A stretch of 64,000 nt of DNA from Gillisia sp. Hel1_33_143 (GTDB lineage Bacteria; Bacteroidota; Bacteroidia; Flavobacteriales; Flavobacteriaceae), in NCBI RefSeq assembly GCF_900104765.1, contig NZ_LT629737.1, positions 3,410,001 to 3,474,000 of the forward strand. Direction: 5' to 3'. Positions 1 through 9,412 of the stretch are shown here, piece by piece. Position 1 is the first letter of the stretch. Every line of letters begins with the position of its first letter. The position numbers were made by a program, and so were the translations under genes. Below the pieces are notes generated by a model. The model was not told the origin of the DNA. It worked only from the letters and a program-made list of their open reading frames with translations, and did no database searches.

Positions 1-1
1 A

Positions 2-706
2 GCATTGAACTCTTACGCCAGACTTATAGATTTTGATTCAGAAAGTTCTTGGATAGATATAAATGCCAAGATATATTCTAATGTTACTTATAAAGATTCT
101 TTAGCTATCTATAAAGACGGGACTGCAAGTGGACATTCTAAGCAATCTTTTAGTGGATATCATGCGCTACAGGTAAGAAATGATCTGCAGGAAATAAGCA
201 AAGAGCAGGTCTTTAATAAGATCTCGACTCCTATGAGCTTTACCACATCAAGCAATTTTGAGATCTATAATCAAAAAGAGATCGAAGAACCTTTAAGCAT
301 AGATTATTCCTTGAAAAATCATTCTCAAAAAGTGAATGGAATGATCTATTTTAACCCCTTCAGCTTTAAGCTTTTTGACAAAAATCCTTTTACACTTAAA
401 GAAAGAAATTATCCTATAGATTTTGGATTTAAAGATGGCTATTATTATTACGCCAAAATAAAATTACCAGAAGATCATACGCTGGTAGAATTACCAGAAT
501 CTAAAGCTTACTCCTTACCGGAAAATGGAGGATCTATTCAATTCTCTACAAGAAAGGTTTCTGAAACAGACGTGATGGTAGTTTTAAGGGTCACTTTCCC
601 AAAGGCAGTTTATCCTTCGGCATATTATCCTTATCTTAAAGAGTTTTTTGACCATATTTTAGAGATCCAAGATCAATCTTTAATTGTTCTTAAAGAGAAT
701 AGCTAA
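2..706 (+). CDS. C-terminal part of a DUF3857/transglutaminase-like protein (5' partial)
   Basis: The reading frame is open from the first bases, so the protein starts upstream of the window; an in-frame TTG at 5 is not a credible start. About 234 codons remain. The visible part looks like the beta-rich tail (DUF3858-like) that follows DUF3857 and transglutaminase-core domains in many Bacteroidota exported proteins; the catalytic Cys/His/Asp core would lie outside the window. These proteins are usually periplasmic or surface-associated and of unknown substrate. The next gene begins at or just after its end, so the two may be cotranscribed. Family assignment rests on the tail only and is moderately sure. 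Confidence 0.6.
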   Translation, partial: ALNSYARLIDFDSESSWIDINAKIYSNVTYKDSLAIYKDGTASGHSKQSFSGYHALQVRNDLQEISKEQVFNKISTPMSFTTSSNFEIYNQKEIEEPLSIDYSLKNHSQKVNGMIYFNPFSFKLFDKNPFTLKERNYPIDFGFKDGYYYYAKIKLPEDHTLVELPESKAYSLPENGGSIQFSTRKVSETDVMVVLRVTFPKAVYPSAYYPYLKEFFDHILEIQDQSLIVLKENS

Positions 707-737
707 ACACAAATATCTATTTAGTAGAAACTATATA

Positions 738-1562
738 TTGAAAACTAAAAAATCTTATCCGGCCTGGAAAGCTAAGCTCCATGAAGTAATCTATGAAGCA
801 GATACTCCCATGGGGAAACTGTTCGATATTGTTCTTCTGGTTGCTATAGTATTAAGTATTGTACTGGTAATGTTAGAAAGCATAGCTCCTGTTAATCTTA
901 AATACAGACAGGAATTCTATATCACAGAGTGGATCATTACATTTTTCTTTACCATAGAATATGTATTGAGGATAGTGTCTATAAAGAAACCCAGAAAATA
1001 CATCTTTAGTTTTTATGGTATTATAGACCTTCTTTCTACGCTTCCTTCTTATTTAGCTTTCTTCTTTGGTGGTTACAATATGCTATTCGCTATTAGAGCA
1101 CTTAGATTGCTAAGAGTGTTCAGGATCTTAAAGATCTCAAGATATATTGGCGAGTCTAATAAACTAATGCGGGCGCTAAAGAGCAGTCAGCCAAAGATTC
1201 TGGTTTTCTTATTTGCGGTGTTAATAATCTGCATTATCATGGGAACCTTAATGTATCTGGTAGAAGGTCCGGAACATGGGTTTACTAGCATACCTGTTGG
1301 GGTTTATTGGTGTATAGTTACGCTCACCACGGTAGGTTTTGGAGATATACATCCGGTTACTCCGCTAGGCCAGTTCATTGCTTCGTTCATCATGATCATG
1401 GGTTACGGAATTATTGCGGTACCTACAGGAATTGTAAGTTCTGAGTTTTCTATGGATACCACTTCAGAAAAACAGGTAAATACTCAATCTTGTCCTAATT
1501 GTGCAGAAAGCAATCACCTTAACAGAGCAGAATTTTGCCATAAATGCGGGCATAGCCTTTAA
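738..1562 (+). CDS. Voltage-gated-type potassium channel with a C-terminal zinc ribbon
   Basis: An inner-membrane six-helix ion channel. From a TTG start at 738 (274 aa) there are about four N-terminal helices, an arginine-rich S4 helix at about residues 120-135 (spaced Arg/Lys in RALRLLRVFRILK), and a pore loop with the K+ selectivity filter TTVGFGD at about 196-203. After S6 a short linker carries CPNC and CHKC motifs (Cys about 252, 255, 267, 270), a small zinc ribbon in place of the RCK domain common in bacterial K+ channels. A longer reading from TTG at 684 overlaps the upstream gene by 23 bases; I prefer 738 because it removes the overlap. miaA begins 5 bases after the stop. Channel family is sure; gating and the ribbon's ligand are inference. 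Confidence 0.85.
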   Translation: MKTKKSYPAWKAKLHEVIYEADTPMGKLFDIVLLVAIVLSIVLVMLESIAPVNLKYRQEFYITEWIITFFFTIEYVLRIVSIKKPRKYIFSFYGIIDLLSTLPSYLAFFFGGYNMLFAIRALRLLRVFRILKISRYIGESNKLMRALKSSQPKILVFLFAVLIICIIMGTLMYLVEGPEHGFTSIPVGVYWCIVTLTTVGFGDIHPVTPLGQFIASFIMIMGYGIIAVPTGIVSSEFSMDTTSEKQVNTQSCPNCAESNHLNRAEFCHKCGHSL

Positions 1563-1567
1563 TTAAA

Positions 1568-2476
1568 ATGGAGAATAGATACGTAATAAACGTTTTAGGA
1601 CCAACGGCAATTGGAAAGACAGCGCTAAGTATAAAACTCGCCAATGCATTTAACACAGAGATCATATCTGCAGATTCCAGACAGTTCTATAAAGAAATGT
1701 CTATAGGTACTGCTGCGCCAAGCAACGAAGAGCTGGCTCAAGCTCCGCATCATTTTATTCAGCACATCTCTATAGAAGATGATTATTCTGTAGGAGATTT
1801 TGAAAAGGAAGCTATCAGCACATCAGAAGCACTTTTTGAAAATAAAGAGGTATTGATTCTGGTGGGTGGCAGCGGACTTTATGTAAAAAGTTTTACTGAA
1901 GGTCTGGATGAATTTCCGGAAGTAGATGCAGACATAAGAGCAGCCCTAAATTTACAACTTCAAGAAGAAGGCATTGCTCCTTTAAAATTGAAATTACGAG
2001 AGCTAGATCCTGAATATTTTGCAAAAATAGATACAGACAATCCTCACAGAGTTATTAGAGCCTTAGAGATCTGTATAGGAACAGGAAGTACTTTTTCTTC
2101 GTTTCTGAACAAGCCGAAGAAAACCAGAAGTTTCAAGACCATATCTATTGGACTTACTGCCCCGAGAGAGATAATTTATAACAGAATAAACCGAAGGGTA
2201 GATATTATGATGGATGAAGGCTTGCTGGATGAAGCTCAATCTTTATATCAGAAACGAAAATTAAATGCTCTTAATACTGTTGGCTACAAAGAACTATTCG
2301 CATTTTTTGAAGGCAGGATGGATCTGGAAGCAGCTGTAGAAGAAATTAAAAAGAATACCCGCAGATTTGCTAAAAGACAGCTCACCTGGTTCAGAAAAGA
2401 TGAAACTATAAAGTGGTTCGAGCATGAAACTCCTGCAGAAGAGATCATAGCTTATCTTAGATTTAATATGGAATAG
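1568..2476 (+). CDS. miaA: tRNA dimethylallyltransferase
   Basis: Transfers a dimethylallyl group to N6 of A37 in tRNAs reading UNN codons, in the cytoplasm. The 302-residue protein has the P-loop GPTAIGKTAL at about 11-20, the DSRQ motif near 36-39 that is typical of MiaA, the GGSGLY segment near 100, and a C-terminal KRQLTWFRK region. Length and motif order fit the family. It follows the channel gene by 5 bases and converges on the large minus-strand gene with only 3 bases between the stop codons, with no hairpin terminator visible. Confidence 0.96.
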   Translation: MENRYVINVLGPTAIGKTALSIKLANAFNTEIISADSRQFYKEMSIGTAAPSNEELAQAPHHFIQHISIEDDYSVGDFEKEAISTSEALFENKEVLILVGGSGLYVKSFTEGLDEFPEVDADIRAALNLQLQEEGIAPLKLKLRELDPEYFAKIDTDNPHRVIRALEICIGTGSTFSSFLNKPKKTRSFKTISIGLTAPREIIYNRINRRVDIMMDEGLLDEAQSLYQKRKLNALNTVGYKELFAFFEGRMDLEAAVEEIKKNTRRFAKRQLTWFRKDETIKWFEHETPAEEIIAYLRFNME

Positions 2477-2479
2477 TTA

Positions 2480-5400
2480 TTATCTCACTATAACCCTTAA
2501 AATAAGTTCTTCCTTATTGGTATATAATTTAAGCACATAAACCGCGCTTTGTAAATAGCTAAGGTTCATCTTATATTGCACCGTTCCTTCCTCAAATAAG
2601 GTGGTGGTAATATATTTTCCCTGCATATCATAAACCTCAACTTTCTCCAATACGATACCCGCAGGCAGATAATAAGAAAAAGGCCCATCTGTTGGGTTAG
2701 GATATATAAAAATGTAACCTGGCCCTGTAGGCGTAACTGGCGGCTCCTGGCAATTTCCAAGTACGGTAACTGTAGCTGTGGCACTAGCAGAATTACTGCT
2801 ACCATCATGCGCTCTTAAGATCACACTATTTTCACCAAGATCGCTACATGTAAAATCTGTTTTATCCAAGAACAGCCTTATATCTCCACAATTATCTATA
2901 GAACCATTATCAAGCATTTCTGGGGTGATGCTGGCAGTACCATTAGCCTCTAGGGTAATGCTTATATCTTTAGTTCTTACCACAGGTGGAAGAAGATCTT
3001 CTACCACAACTTCTACCCTACAATTACCACCGGTGTTACCATCGCTATAATACAGAGTAACCGTATTACTGCCTTTATCTGCACACGTAAAAGAGGTTTT
3101 ATCTACACTAAACTGATAATTTCCTGCCGTACCGGTATATAGATCTTCAGAAGAAAGTTGAGCTTCTCCATTTTCATCTAATTGAAGTATAAAAGATTCT
3201 TTACACGTAAAATCTATAGCATTTTCCTCATAAGGCAATACATTTACGGTTGTGTCACAGAAACCTGAATTTCCCGAAGCATCTGTTACTGTTAATCTTA
3301 CTGTGTTTGTCCCCAGATCTTCTACAGAAAAATCTGACTTAGAAAGTGTTCTTAAAATACTACCACAGGCATCAAAAGTAGTATCATCCAGATCTTGAGG
3401 AGACAAACTAGCAGTTCCCCCAGCGTTTAACCTTAAGTTTATAGTCCCCACACAATTTACTACCGGCGGAGTAGTATCTACCACATCTATATTAAAAGAG
3501 CAGCTGGTTTGCCCGCTATCTCCTGTGGCGGTTAAAGTGATTTCTGTACCTGAGCTTATTAAAGAACCCGGAAGTGGAGATTGTGTAATAGCAGCGTCAA
3601 AATTAGCCTGTGCCTGTTGCGTATAATCTGGTAATTGAAATTGACAATTAATATCTAAATTTGCGGTTTGATCTTCTAAGCATGTAATTTGTAGATCTGG
3701 GTTTTCGGTAACTATATTTACGCTAAACGTACAGTCTGTTGAATTCCCGTAATTATCTACCACCGTTAATATAATTTCTGTAGTCTCATAGATCACGGTA
3801 CCAACATCGGGTTGCTGTTTTAATTCTTGGATAAAGCAGTTATCATCATAAACAGCATTCAATATATAATTTGGCAATTGAAAACCTTCTCCCTGCTGCA
3901 CCATTTCTGTTTGATCTGCAGGGCATTCTATGGTAGGAAATATAGCATCTGTGGTTATCAATTTTACTTCGCAAGTGTCTTCCTGATCTTCAAATTTAGC
4001 AGTGATGGTTAATGTTAGATTTCCGTTCACTTCAAATCCTGCAGTAATATTTTGAGTTACCGTTGCGCCTTCTATATTAGTATTTATTGTAGAAGCGATA
4101 TCCGGAATTGCATAACTGCAGTTTTCATCTACTTGAAAAAACTGATCTCCCGGGCAGTTAAGAATTTGAAGTTCAGATTCTTTAAAGAATTTGATTTTAA
4201 AACTACAACCAGATTGGTTGTTATTCTCATCTGTAACGCTAAAGTTCACCGTAGTATTATCTGTAATAATTGTTCCCGGAGCAGGCGACTGTACAATTTC
4301 AAAATTTGAAGAACAATTATCTGAGATAGTGAGTTGTTCTCTATAATCTTCTAGTCTGAAAGATTTACTATCTGTATATGGTATTAGTTTATCTTCTAGA
4401 CATTTTACATCTGCAGGAATTTGATCTTGTAATGTAACCGGAAATTCGCATTTGCCAATGTACTCACCACCCTGTCCATCATATACCTCTATTTGAACAT
4501 TTAATGTATTATCTGTTCTGCTAGAAGTCTGAATAAAAAAAGCCTCTTCAATAAAATATTTTGGATTCGTGATCTTGTTTGAATAATCTGGTTCATCATA
4601 ATCACAATTCTCATCTAGCGGAAGTATGGTAACCACATTTGGATCTGGGCATTCAAATGTTGGATCAAGTTTTTCCTCAATTACTATTTGAACTATGCAA
4701 GGATTAGATTCATTATTAAATTCATCCTTCGCAACTAATGTGATTGTTACTGATTCAGAAATTTGAGTTCCCGCAACAATACTTTGAGTTATGACTGGAT
4801 TTGAATCGCAATTATCTCTTGCTGTTAATTGCGAAACAAAATCTGGAACTGAGTAGGTTTCTCCATTTTCAAGTGCTACATAAATATCTTGAAGACTACA
4901 TAAAGTAAATTGCGGAGGAGTAACATCAATAAGGTCAACGATTAAATTACACTCTCCAACCAAATTTCCTTCTTCTCCATCAAAAATTTCAATATTTACG
5001 ATTAACGTATTCCCGTTTCTGGTTTCTGTTTGATTGAAATAAGGATCCTTCTCAAAATTTTGAAAATTTGTGATTCTACTAAAATACTCTGGAACCTCAA
5101 AATTACAGTTTTCATCAAATTCCAAAATTATATTGTCATTCGAATCTGGGCAAGTGAAAGATGGGTTGACTACTTCATCATCTATAACCACGCTAAACGT
5201 GCAACTTTCTGAAACATTCAAGGCATCATCTATAGCGTAAATAGTAACTTCTTCTGTAGAACTAATGGAAGTGCCTTGAGGAGGATCTTGAACGAATTCC
5301 AAATTATTATCACAATTATCTTCAAAATCAACCAAACTTGTATAGTCTAATAACTCAAAACTTCCATTAGTAAGTGTACCTATTTGATCTTGTGGACAAT

Positions 5401-6853
5401 CGATTCTATTTACCGGATTAGTATTATCCCAAGCAATTTCGAAATTATTAGATTCCATATTATTTGAGCAATCTGCATTTACCGAAACATTTGATGGAAT
5501 ATTAATTTTTGCTGATTCACACTCCTCAGAAATAGTCAGATTTGCTGTAAAAGTATCTGGCAATCTGTTGTAAAATTCTAGCTCGAAATCAAAATTAAGA
5601 TCGGGAATTGGACCAAAAATTTTTCCATCAAATATAGCGTTATTGATTATTAAGCTTCCACAAGGATCTAAGCCTAAATCTATTGGTAAATCAACTTCTT
5701 TTATTATTCTAGCTATAAAATTTCTATTTGAATTATAAACTTTAATGCTAAAATCTTCTTTCTTTATTCCATCTCGTATAATAGGAAAAACATCTAATAA
5801 ATCCTCTGGATTATCTTTCGAATCAAATATTTCTGTAATACTTAAATCATTTCCTAAATCCGCAATATATATAAATCCATATTCATCTATAACTATACTT
5901 CCTGGTGAACCCAAATTATCTGATACTCCTTCAATTTTATCGAGATATTTAAGATTTGCATCAAATATGATAACTCTCCCATTAGTTCCTCCGGAATCAC
6001 TTATATAAATATTCTTTTGTTTATCTACCGCAACTCGATATGGATTAAATATTTCTTGTCCAGAATCCCTAATTAAACGTGCATAAGTTCCATCCTTGTA
6101 ATATATTTTTATAGAATATCTATCAAAAGAACTTGTATCCGAGCCAGAATACGAATCTGCAACATACAAATTATCCTCATCGTCAAAAGTTAAGCCTACA
6201 GGTCCATAGAAATTATTTTTACTATTTCCCGCATTACCATTACCAATATTTTCATTAGACAAATAAACGCCTGCTGGGGAAAAAACTTTAATTTGCCTAG
6301 CTTGACCATTATCTGCAACAAAAATTTTACCTTCTTTATTAATGGCTAAATCCAAAGGACTCTCTAAATTATTTCCATTTATAAATTGTGATTTTATACC
6401 ATTCAAATCATATTTAATAATTCCATTACCAAAAGTCAAAACAAATATTTCTCCTATATCATTTGTAGCAACTGAAATAACTAATCTATTCGTTTTCGCT
6501 TCAATGTTAAAAATATCTGCAATACCTACTTTAAAGTTATCAATATCAATTTTTTTATACCAATTAAATCCAGGGGTTTGAATAATAAAATCTGATAAAC
6601 TGCCGTTTACAAGAGAAATATCACTTTGTTCGAAAAAATTTATTGGTTGATCAAATTTTATTTCAATAGGTATAGGGTTCTGACGGGTTGGATCGGAGGC
6701 TGTAGAACTTATTGTTACTCCATTCTGCCCCAACATTCCTTCAGAAAAAAACAGCATAGAAAAGAAGAACATAACGAAAACCACTACCCTATTTACAAAA
6801 CGAGCGTTCTGTATGTTGCCTGTAGGTAAGCTGTGGTTAAAATAATCTTTCAT
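2480..6853 (-). CDS. Large secreted NHL/HYR-repeat protein with a type IX secretion sorting domain
   Basis: A 1457-residue exported protein. A hydrophobic signal segment lies at about residues 23-37, with likely cleavage near residue 43. Residues about 100-350 hold NHL-like beta-propeller strands (repeats such as FVADNGQ, YVADSYS, YISDSGG, YIADLGN). From about 470 onward I count roughly eleven HYR-like modules, most beginning with a Cys-Pro or Cys plus DQ element and containing an NC pair. The last 80 residues (YPNPTDGPF followed by beta strands ending in VIVR) match the type A sorting tail of the type IX secretion system, so the protein is expected at the cell surface or outside. Such proteins often act in adhesion or gliding; the ligand is unknown. 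The start lies just downstream of a TATATTTG box. Confidence 0.85.
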   Translation of the reverse strand: MKDYFNHSLPTGNIQNARFVNRVVVFVMFFFSMLFFSEGMLGQNGVTISSTASDPTRQNPIPIEIKFDQPINFFEQSDISLVNGSLSDFIIQTPGFNWYKKIDIDNFKVGIADIFNIEAKTNRLVISVATNDIGEIFVLTFGNGIIKYDLNGIKSQFINGNNLESPLDLAINKEGKIFVADNGQARQIKVFSPAGVYLSNENIGNGNAGNSKNNFYGPVGLTFDDEDNLYVADSYSGSDTSSFDRYSIKIYYKDGTYARLIRDSGQEIFNPYRVAVDKQKNIYISDSGGTNGRVIIFDANLKYLDKIEGVSDNLGSPGSIVIDEYGFIYIADLGNDLSITEIFDSKDNPEDLLDVFPIIRDGIKKEDFSIKVYNSNRNFIARIIKEVDLPIDLGLDPCGSLIINNAIFDGKIFGPIPDLNFDFELEFYNRLPDTFTANLTISEECESAKINIPSNVSVNADCSNNMESNNFEIAWDNTNPVNRIDCPQDQIGTLTNGSFELLDYTSLVDFEDNCDNNLEFVQDPPQGTSISSTEEVTIYAIDDALNVSESCTFSVVIDDEVVNPSFTCPDSNDNIILEFDENCNFEVPEYFSRITNFQNFEKDPYFNQTETRNGNTLIVNIEIFDGEEGNLVGECNLIVDLIDVTPPQFTLCSLQDIYVALENGETYSVPDFVSQLTARDNCDSNPVITQSIVAGTQISESVTITLVAKDEFNNESNPCIVQIVIEEKLDPTFECPDPNVVTILPLDENCDYDEPDYSNKITNPKYFIEEAFFIQTSSRTDNTLNVQIEVYDGQGGEYIGKCEFPVTLQDQIPADVKCLEDKLIPYTDSKSFRLEDYREQLTISDNCSSNFEIVQSPAPGTIITDNTTVNFSVTDENNNQSGCSFKIKFFKESELQILNCPGDQFFQVDENCSYAIPDIASTINTNIEGATVTQNITAGFEVNGNLTLTITAKFEDQEDTCEVKLITTDAIFPTIECPADQTEMVQQGEGFQLPNYILNAVYDDNCFIQELKQQPDVGTVIYETTEIILTVVDNYGNSTDCTFSVNIVTENPDLQITCLEDQTANLDINCQFQLPDYTQQAQANFDAAITQSPLPGSLISSGTEITLTATGDSGQTSCSFNIDVVDTTPPVVNCVGTINLRLNAGGTASLSPQDLDDTTFDACGSILRTLSKSDFSVEDLGTNTVRLTVTDASGNSGFCDTTVNVLPYEENAIDFTCKESFILQLDENGEAQLSSEDLYTGTAGNYQFSVDKTSFTCADKGSNTVTLYYSDGNTGGNCRVEVVVEDLLPPVVRTKDISITLEANGTASITPEMLDNGSIDNCGDIRLFLDKTDFTCSDLGENSVILRAHDGSSNSASATATVTVLGNCQEPPVTPTGPGYIFIYPNPTDGPFSYYLPAGIVLEKVEVYDMQGKYITTTLFEEGTVQYKMNLSYLQSAVYVLKLYTNKEELILRVIVR

Positions 6854-6872
6854 TGCGTTATGTAGGGTGATG

Positions 6873-6880
6873 CAAATATA
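6873..6880 (-). promoter_or_regulatory. -7 promoter box of the secreted HYR protein gene
   Basis: On the minus strand this reads TATATTTG, a perfect match to the Bacteroidota -7 consensus TANNTTTG, about 20 bases before the start codon. No convincing -33 TTTG is seen at 19-21 bases. Confidence 0.6.
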
Positions 6881-6928
6881 GTACCCAATCTCTAAAATTA
6901 AGATCTTAAGCTGTTAACATTTAAATAC

Positions 6929-7030
6929 AAAGAGGCTGTATAAAAGTTATTCATAAGGCTTCCCGGCTCTTTTCATAGTACATGAAATGAACCTCAAATT
7001 CCCCAAAACTACCCTTTATACAGCCTCTTT
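6929..7030. repeat. Inverted-repeat element, 16-bp arms (MITE-like or long-stem terminator)
   Basis: The arms AAAGAGGCTGTATAAA (6929-6944) and its exact reverse complement (7015-7030) enclose about 70 bases without an open frame. The outer GAGGCTGT word resembles the ends of several insertion-sequence families, which suggests a miniature transposable element or its scar. Alternatively the arms form a long hairpin ending transcription from the response-regulator operon. It lies between that operon's stop and the promoter of the HYR gene, both on the minus strand. Confidence 0.5.
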
Positions 7031-7052
7031 TAGAAACTGAAATTCTAATTCT

Positions 7053-7775
7053 TTATGCTTCGGTGTTCTCTCTGTTCTTTACAACAAGTCTAAACCCTTC
7101 TCCGTGAATGTTCAAGATCTCTACATTCTCGTCTACCTTTAAATATTTACGCAATTTTGCTATGTAAACATCCATACTTCTAGACGTAAAGTAATTATCA
7201 TCTCTCCAGATCTTGGTTAATGCAAGTTCTCTTGGCATTAGATCATTTTCATGAAGTGCCAGTAAACGCAGTAACTCATTCTCTTTTGGAGAAAGTTTTA
7301 TTGGTTCTTGCTGATTGTAAGTTAAAAATCTCAACTTAGAATTTAAATGAAATCCACCAATCTGGAATTCAAATTGTTTGCTGTCTGCAACGCTATCTGT
7401 AGCTTTACGCTGCATAATAGCCTTTATTTTCATCAACAAAACTTCACTATCAAAAGGCTTGTTCAGATAATCATCTGCCCCAACTTTGTATCCTTTTAAT
7501 ACATCTTCTTTCATTGCCTTTGCGGTAAGAAAGATAATTGGCACATCTTCGTTCTTATCGCGAATTTCTTTTGCTAATGTAAATCCATCTTTATAAGGCA
7601 TCATTACATCTAGTATGCAAAGATCAAAATCGTCTTTTTTAAACTTTTCAAAACCTTCCATACCATTCTTAGCATGAGTAACTTCATAGTCATTCATTGC
7701 TAGATAATCTTTTAAGACTGTTCCAAAATTCGGATCGTCTTCAACTAGTAAAATTTTCTTGTTTTCAGTTTCCAT
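7053..7775 (-). CDS. OmpR-family response regulator (RprY-like)
   Basis: DNA-binding response regulator of 240 aa. The receiver domain (about 1-120) has the acidic pair D13/D14, phosphoacceptor D56 in CILDVMMP, and the conserved Lys in NKPFDSE. The C-terminal winged-helix domain (about 140-235) contains the LSPKENELL and RSMDVYIAKLRKYL segments of the OmpR/PhoB class. It is downstream of and nearly contiguous with the histidine kinase gene (2 bases between them), so the pair is one operon and one signalling system. Overall similarity is to the Bacteroidota RprX/RprY pair; the regulon cannot be read from the sequence. Confidence 0.92.
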   Translation of the reverse strand: METENKKILLVEDDPNFGTVLKDYLAMNDYEVTHAKNGMEGFEKFKKDDFDLCILDVMMPYKDGFTLAKEIRDKNEDVPIIFLTAKAMKEDVLKGYKVGADDYLNKPFDSEVLLMKIKAIMQRKATDSVADSKQFEFQIGGFHLNSKLRFLTYNQQEPIKLSPKENELLRLLALHENDLMPRELALTKIWRDDNYFTSRSMDVYIAKLRKYLKVDENVEILNIHGEGFRLVVKNRENTEA

Positions 7776-7777
7776 AT

Positions 7778-9346
7778 CTATGTTATTAACGGTATTTTTA
7801 TTATAAATGTGCTTCCTCTTCCCTTTTCGCTCTCCACATGAATTGTTGCGTGGTGATCTTCCAGGATTCTTTTTACGTAGGCAAGACCCAGTCCGTGCCC
7901 TTTAACGTTATGTATATCTCCCGTATGCTCACGGTAGAATTTTTCAAATATTTTTTTCTGAACAGATTTAGACATTCCCGCCCCCTGATCTCTAATCTTC
8001 ATCACAATATTATTTCTAACATTCTCTGTATAGATATCTATTTTTGGAGCTTCATCAGAATATTTTATAGCATTGTCTAGAATGTTCACCACTACATTGG
8101 TTAGGTGATCTTCATTAGCCAGCACAGAAGATTTCAGCGCACCAAAATGAGTTCTTATATAGCCATTTCTATCTTCTACAATAAGTTCTACATGGGTAAT
8201 AGAATCTGTAACCACCTCATGTAAATGCAATCTTTCTTTCTTAAGGTCTAGTTCGTTCTTCTCTAATTTAGAGATCTGTAATACGTTCTCTACCTGTGCA
8301 TGCATCCTCTTGTTCTCATCGCGAATCATCTGTAGATACCGGGCTACCTTTTCCTGATCGTTTATGATCTTCGGATTTTTAATAGCATCTAAAGCCAGAT
8401 TAATAGTAGCAATAGGAGTTTTGAACTCATGCGTCATATTATTAATAAAATCTGTCTTGATCTGAGAGATCTGTCGCTGTTTTATCAATTGAGATAAGGC
8501 ACTAGAATATGCAATTACGATTATAAGCGTGAAAATAATAGAAAGTACTGCCATTAAAGTAACAGAAGACAATACTACTTTTTTCTTGCCGGTAAAATTA
8601 ACCAGTAACTGATAATTACTCTCTCCGGCATTGCTTACAAATAAAGGCACACTATAGGTAGCAGGTTCATCAATATCAAAATTATCTGTATGAACTTTGG
8701 TTGCCAGCGAATTATTATAAACCCCAAATTCAAATTCTGAATTTAGATTATAGTTCTTCAATTCATTTCTTATTAAATCTTCTATTCTGCTTTTAGAAAG
8801 TCTTTTGTGAATAGGAATTCTAGAGGTAAATTCTGAGATATAAGATCTTAAAAGATCTTTTTCCACATCTCGCATTCTCATCATTCTATTTAATCGCTCT
8901 TCTGAAGTTGCCTGATCTGGCTTTACATTCTCATCATTAAAGATATCTTCAACCCTTCTGTTTATCAGTTTAGATACCTGCGCACTATCCTGAGCATAGG
9001 CAAGAAAATCTGAAGAGACCTTATTATCTTCTTCTATACTACCACCGGGAAGAACACCATCTGTATCTTCATTAGCAGCATCATCGGTTTTAAAATAGCC
9101 ATTTATAAGATCTTCATCCAATGCACTAGAAGTACTGTCTTTGTCTGCAAATTCAAACCAGAAGTTTTCAATCTCCTGATTTTGAAGCTTTTTAGAAACG
9201 CTAATTAGAATTTGCTTGGCGTTATATGAAAATTGTTCTTCCTTATCTTCTACGGTTCTTTTAATCCAGTAACCCTGCACGAATATAATCCCGATAAGGG
9301 ATAAACTCATGAGCACAATCAAAAGCAGGAATAACTTTTTATTCAT
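7778..9346 (-). CDS. Membrane sensor histidine kinase (RprX-like)
   Basis: A 522-residue kinase with transmembrane helices at about 5-27 and 258-281 flanking a periplasmic sensor region of about 230 residues. The HisKA domain contains MTHEFKTPIA with the phosphoacceptor at H306. The ATPase domain shows the N box (NVVVNILDNAIKYS), the DQGAGMS box and GHGLGLAYV. It is cotranscribed with the response regulator just downstream, its presumed partner. A TACTTTTG box at 9351-9358 ends 4 bases before the ATG, which would give an almost leaderless mRNA if used. The sensed signal is unknown. Confidence 0.92.
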   Translation of the reverse strand: MNKKLFLLLIVLMSLSLIGIIFVQGYWIKRTVEDKEEQFSYNAKQILISVSKKLQNQEIENFWFEFADKDSTSSALDEDLINGYFKTDDAANEDTDGVLPGGSIEEDNKVSSDFLAYAQDSAQVSKLINRRVEDIFNDENVKPDQATSEERLNRMMRMRDVEKDLLRSYISEFTSRIPIHKRLSKSRIEDLIRNELKNYNLNSEFEFGVYNNSLATKVHTDNFDIDEPATYSVPLFVSNAGESNYQLLVNFTGKKKVVLSSVTLMAVLSIIFTLIIVIAYSSALSQLIKQRQISQIKTDFINNMTHEFKTPIATINLALDAIKNPKIINDQEKVARYLQMIRDENKRMHAQVENVLQISKLEKNELDLKKERLHLHEVVTDSITHVELIVEDRNGYIRTHFGALKSSVLANEDHLTNVVVNILDNAIKYSDEAPKIDIYTENVRNNIVMKIRDQGAGMSKSVQKKIFEKFYREHTGDIHNVKGHGLGLAYVKRILEDHHATIHVESEKGRGSTFIIKIPLIT

Positions 9347-9412
9347 GCCTCAAAAGTAAGATTTTAACATTTAGAGCATTATCGGTTTAACCAAATGTTA
9401 ACAAAACAAGTT

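Noticed and set aside
2566-6829. Several open frames on both strands inside the HYR gene
   Set aside because: They are shadows of a long coherent repeat protein and have no start context or family.
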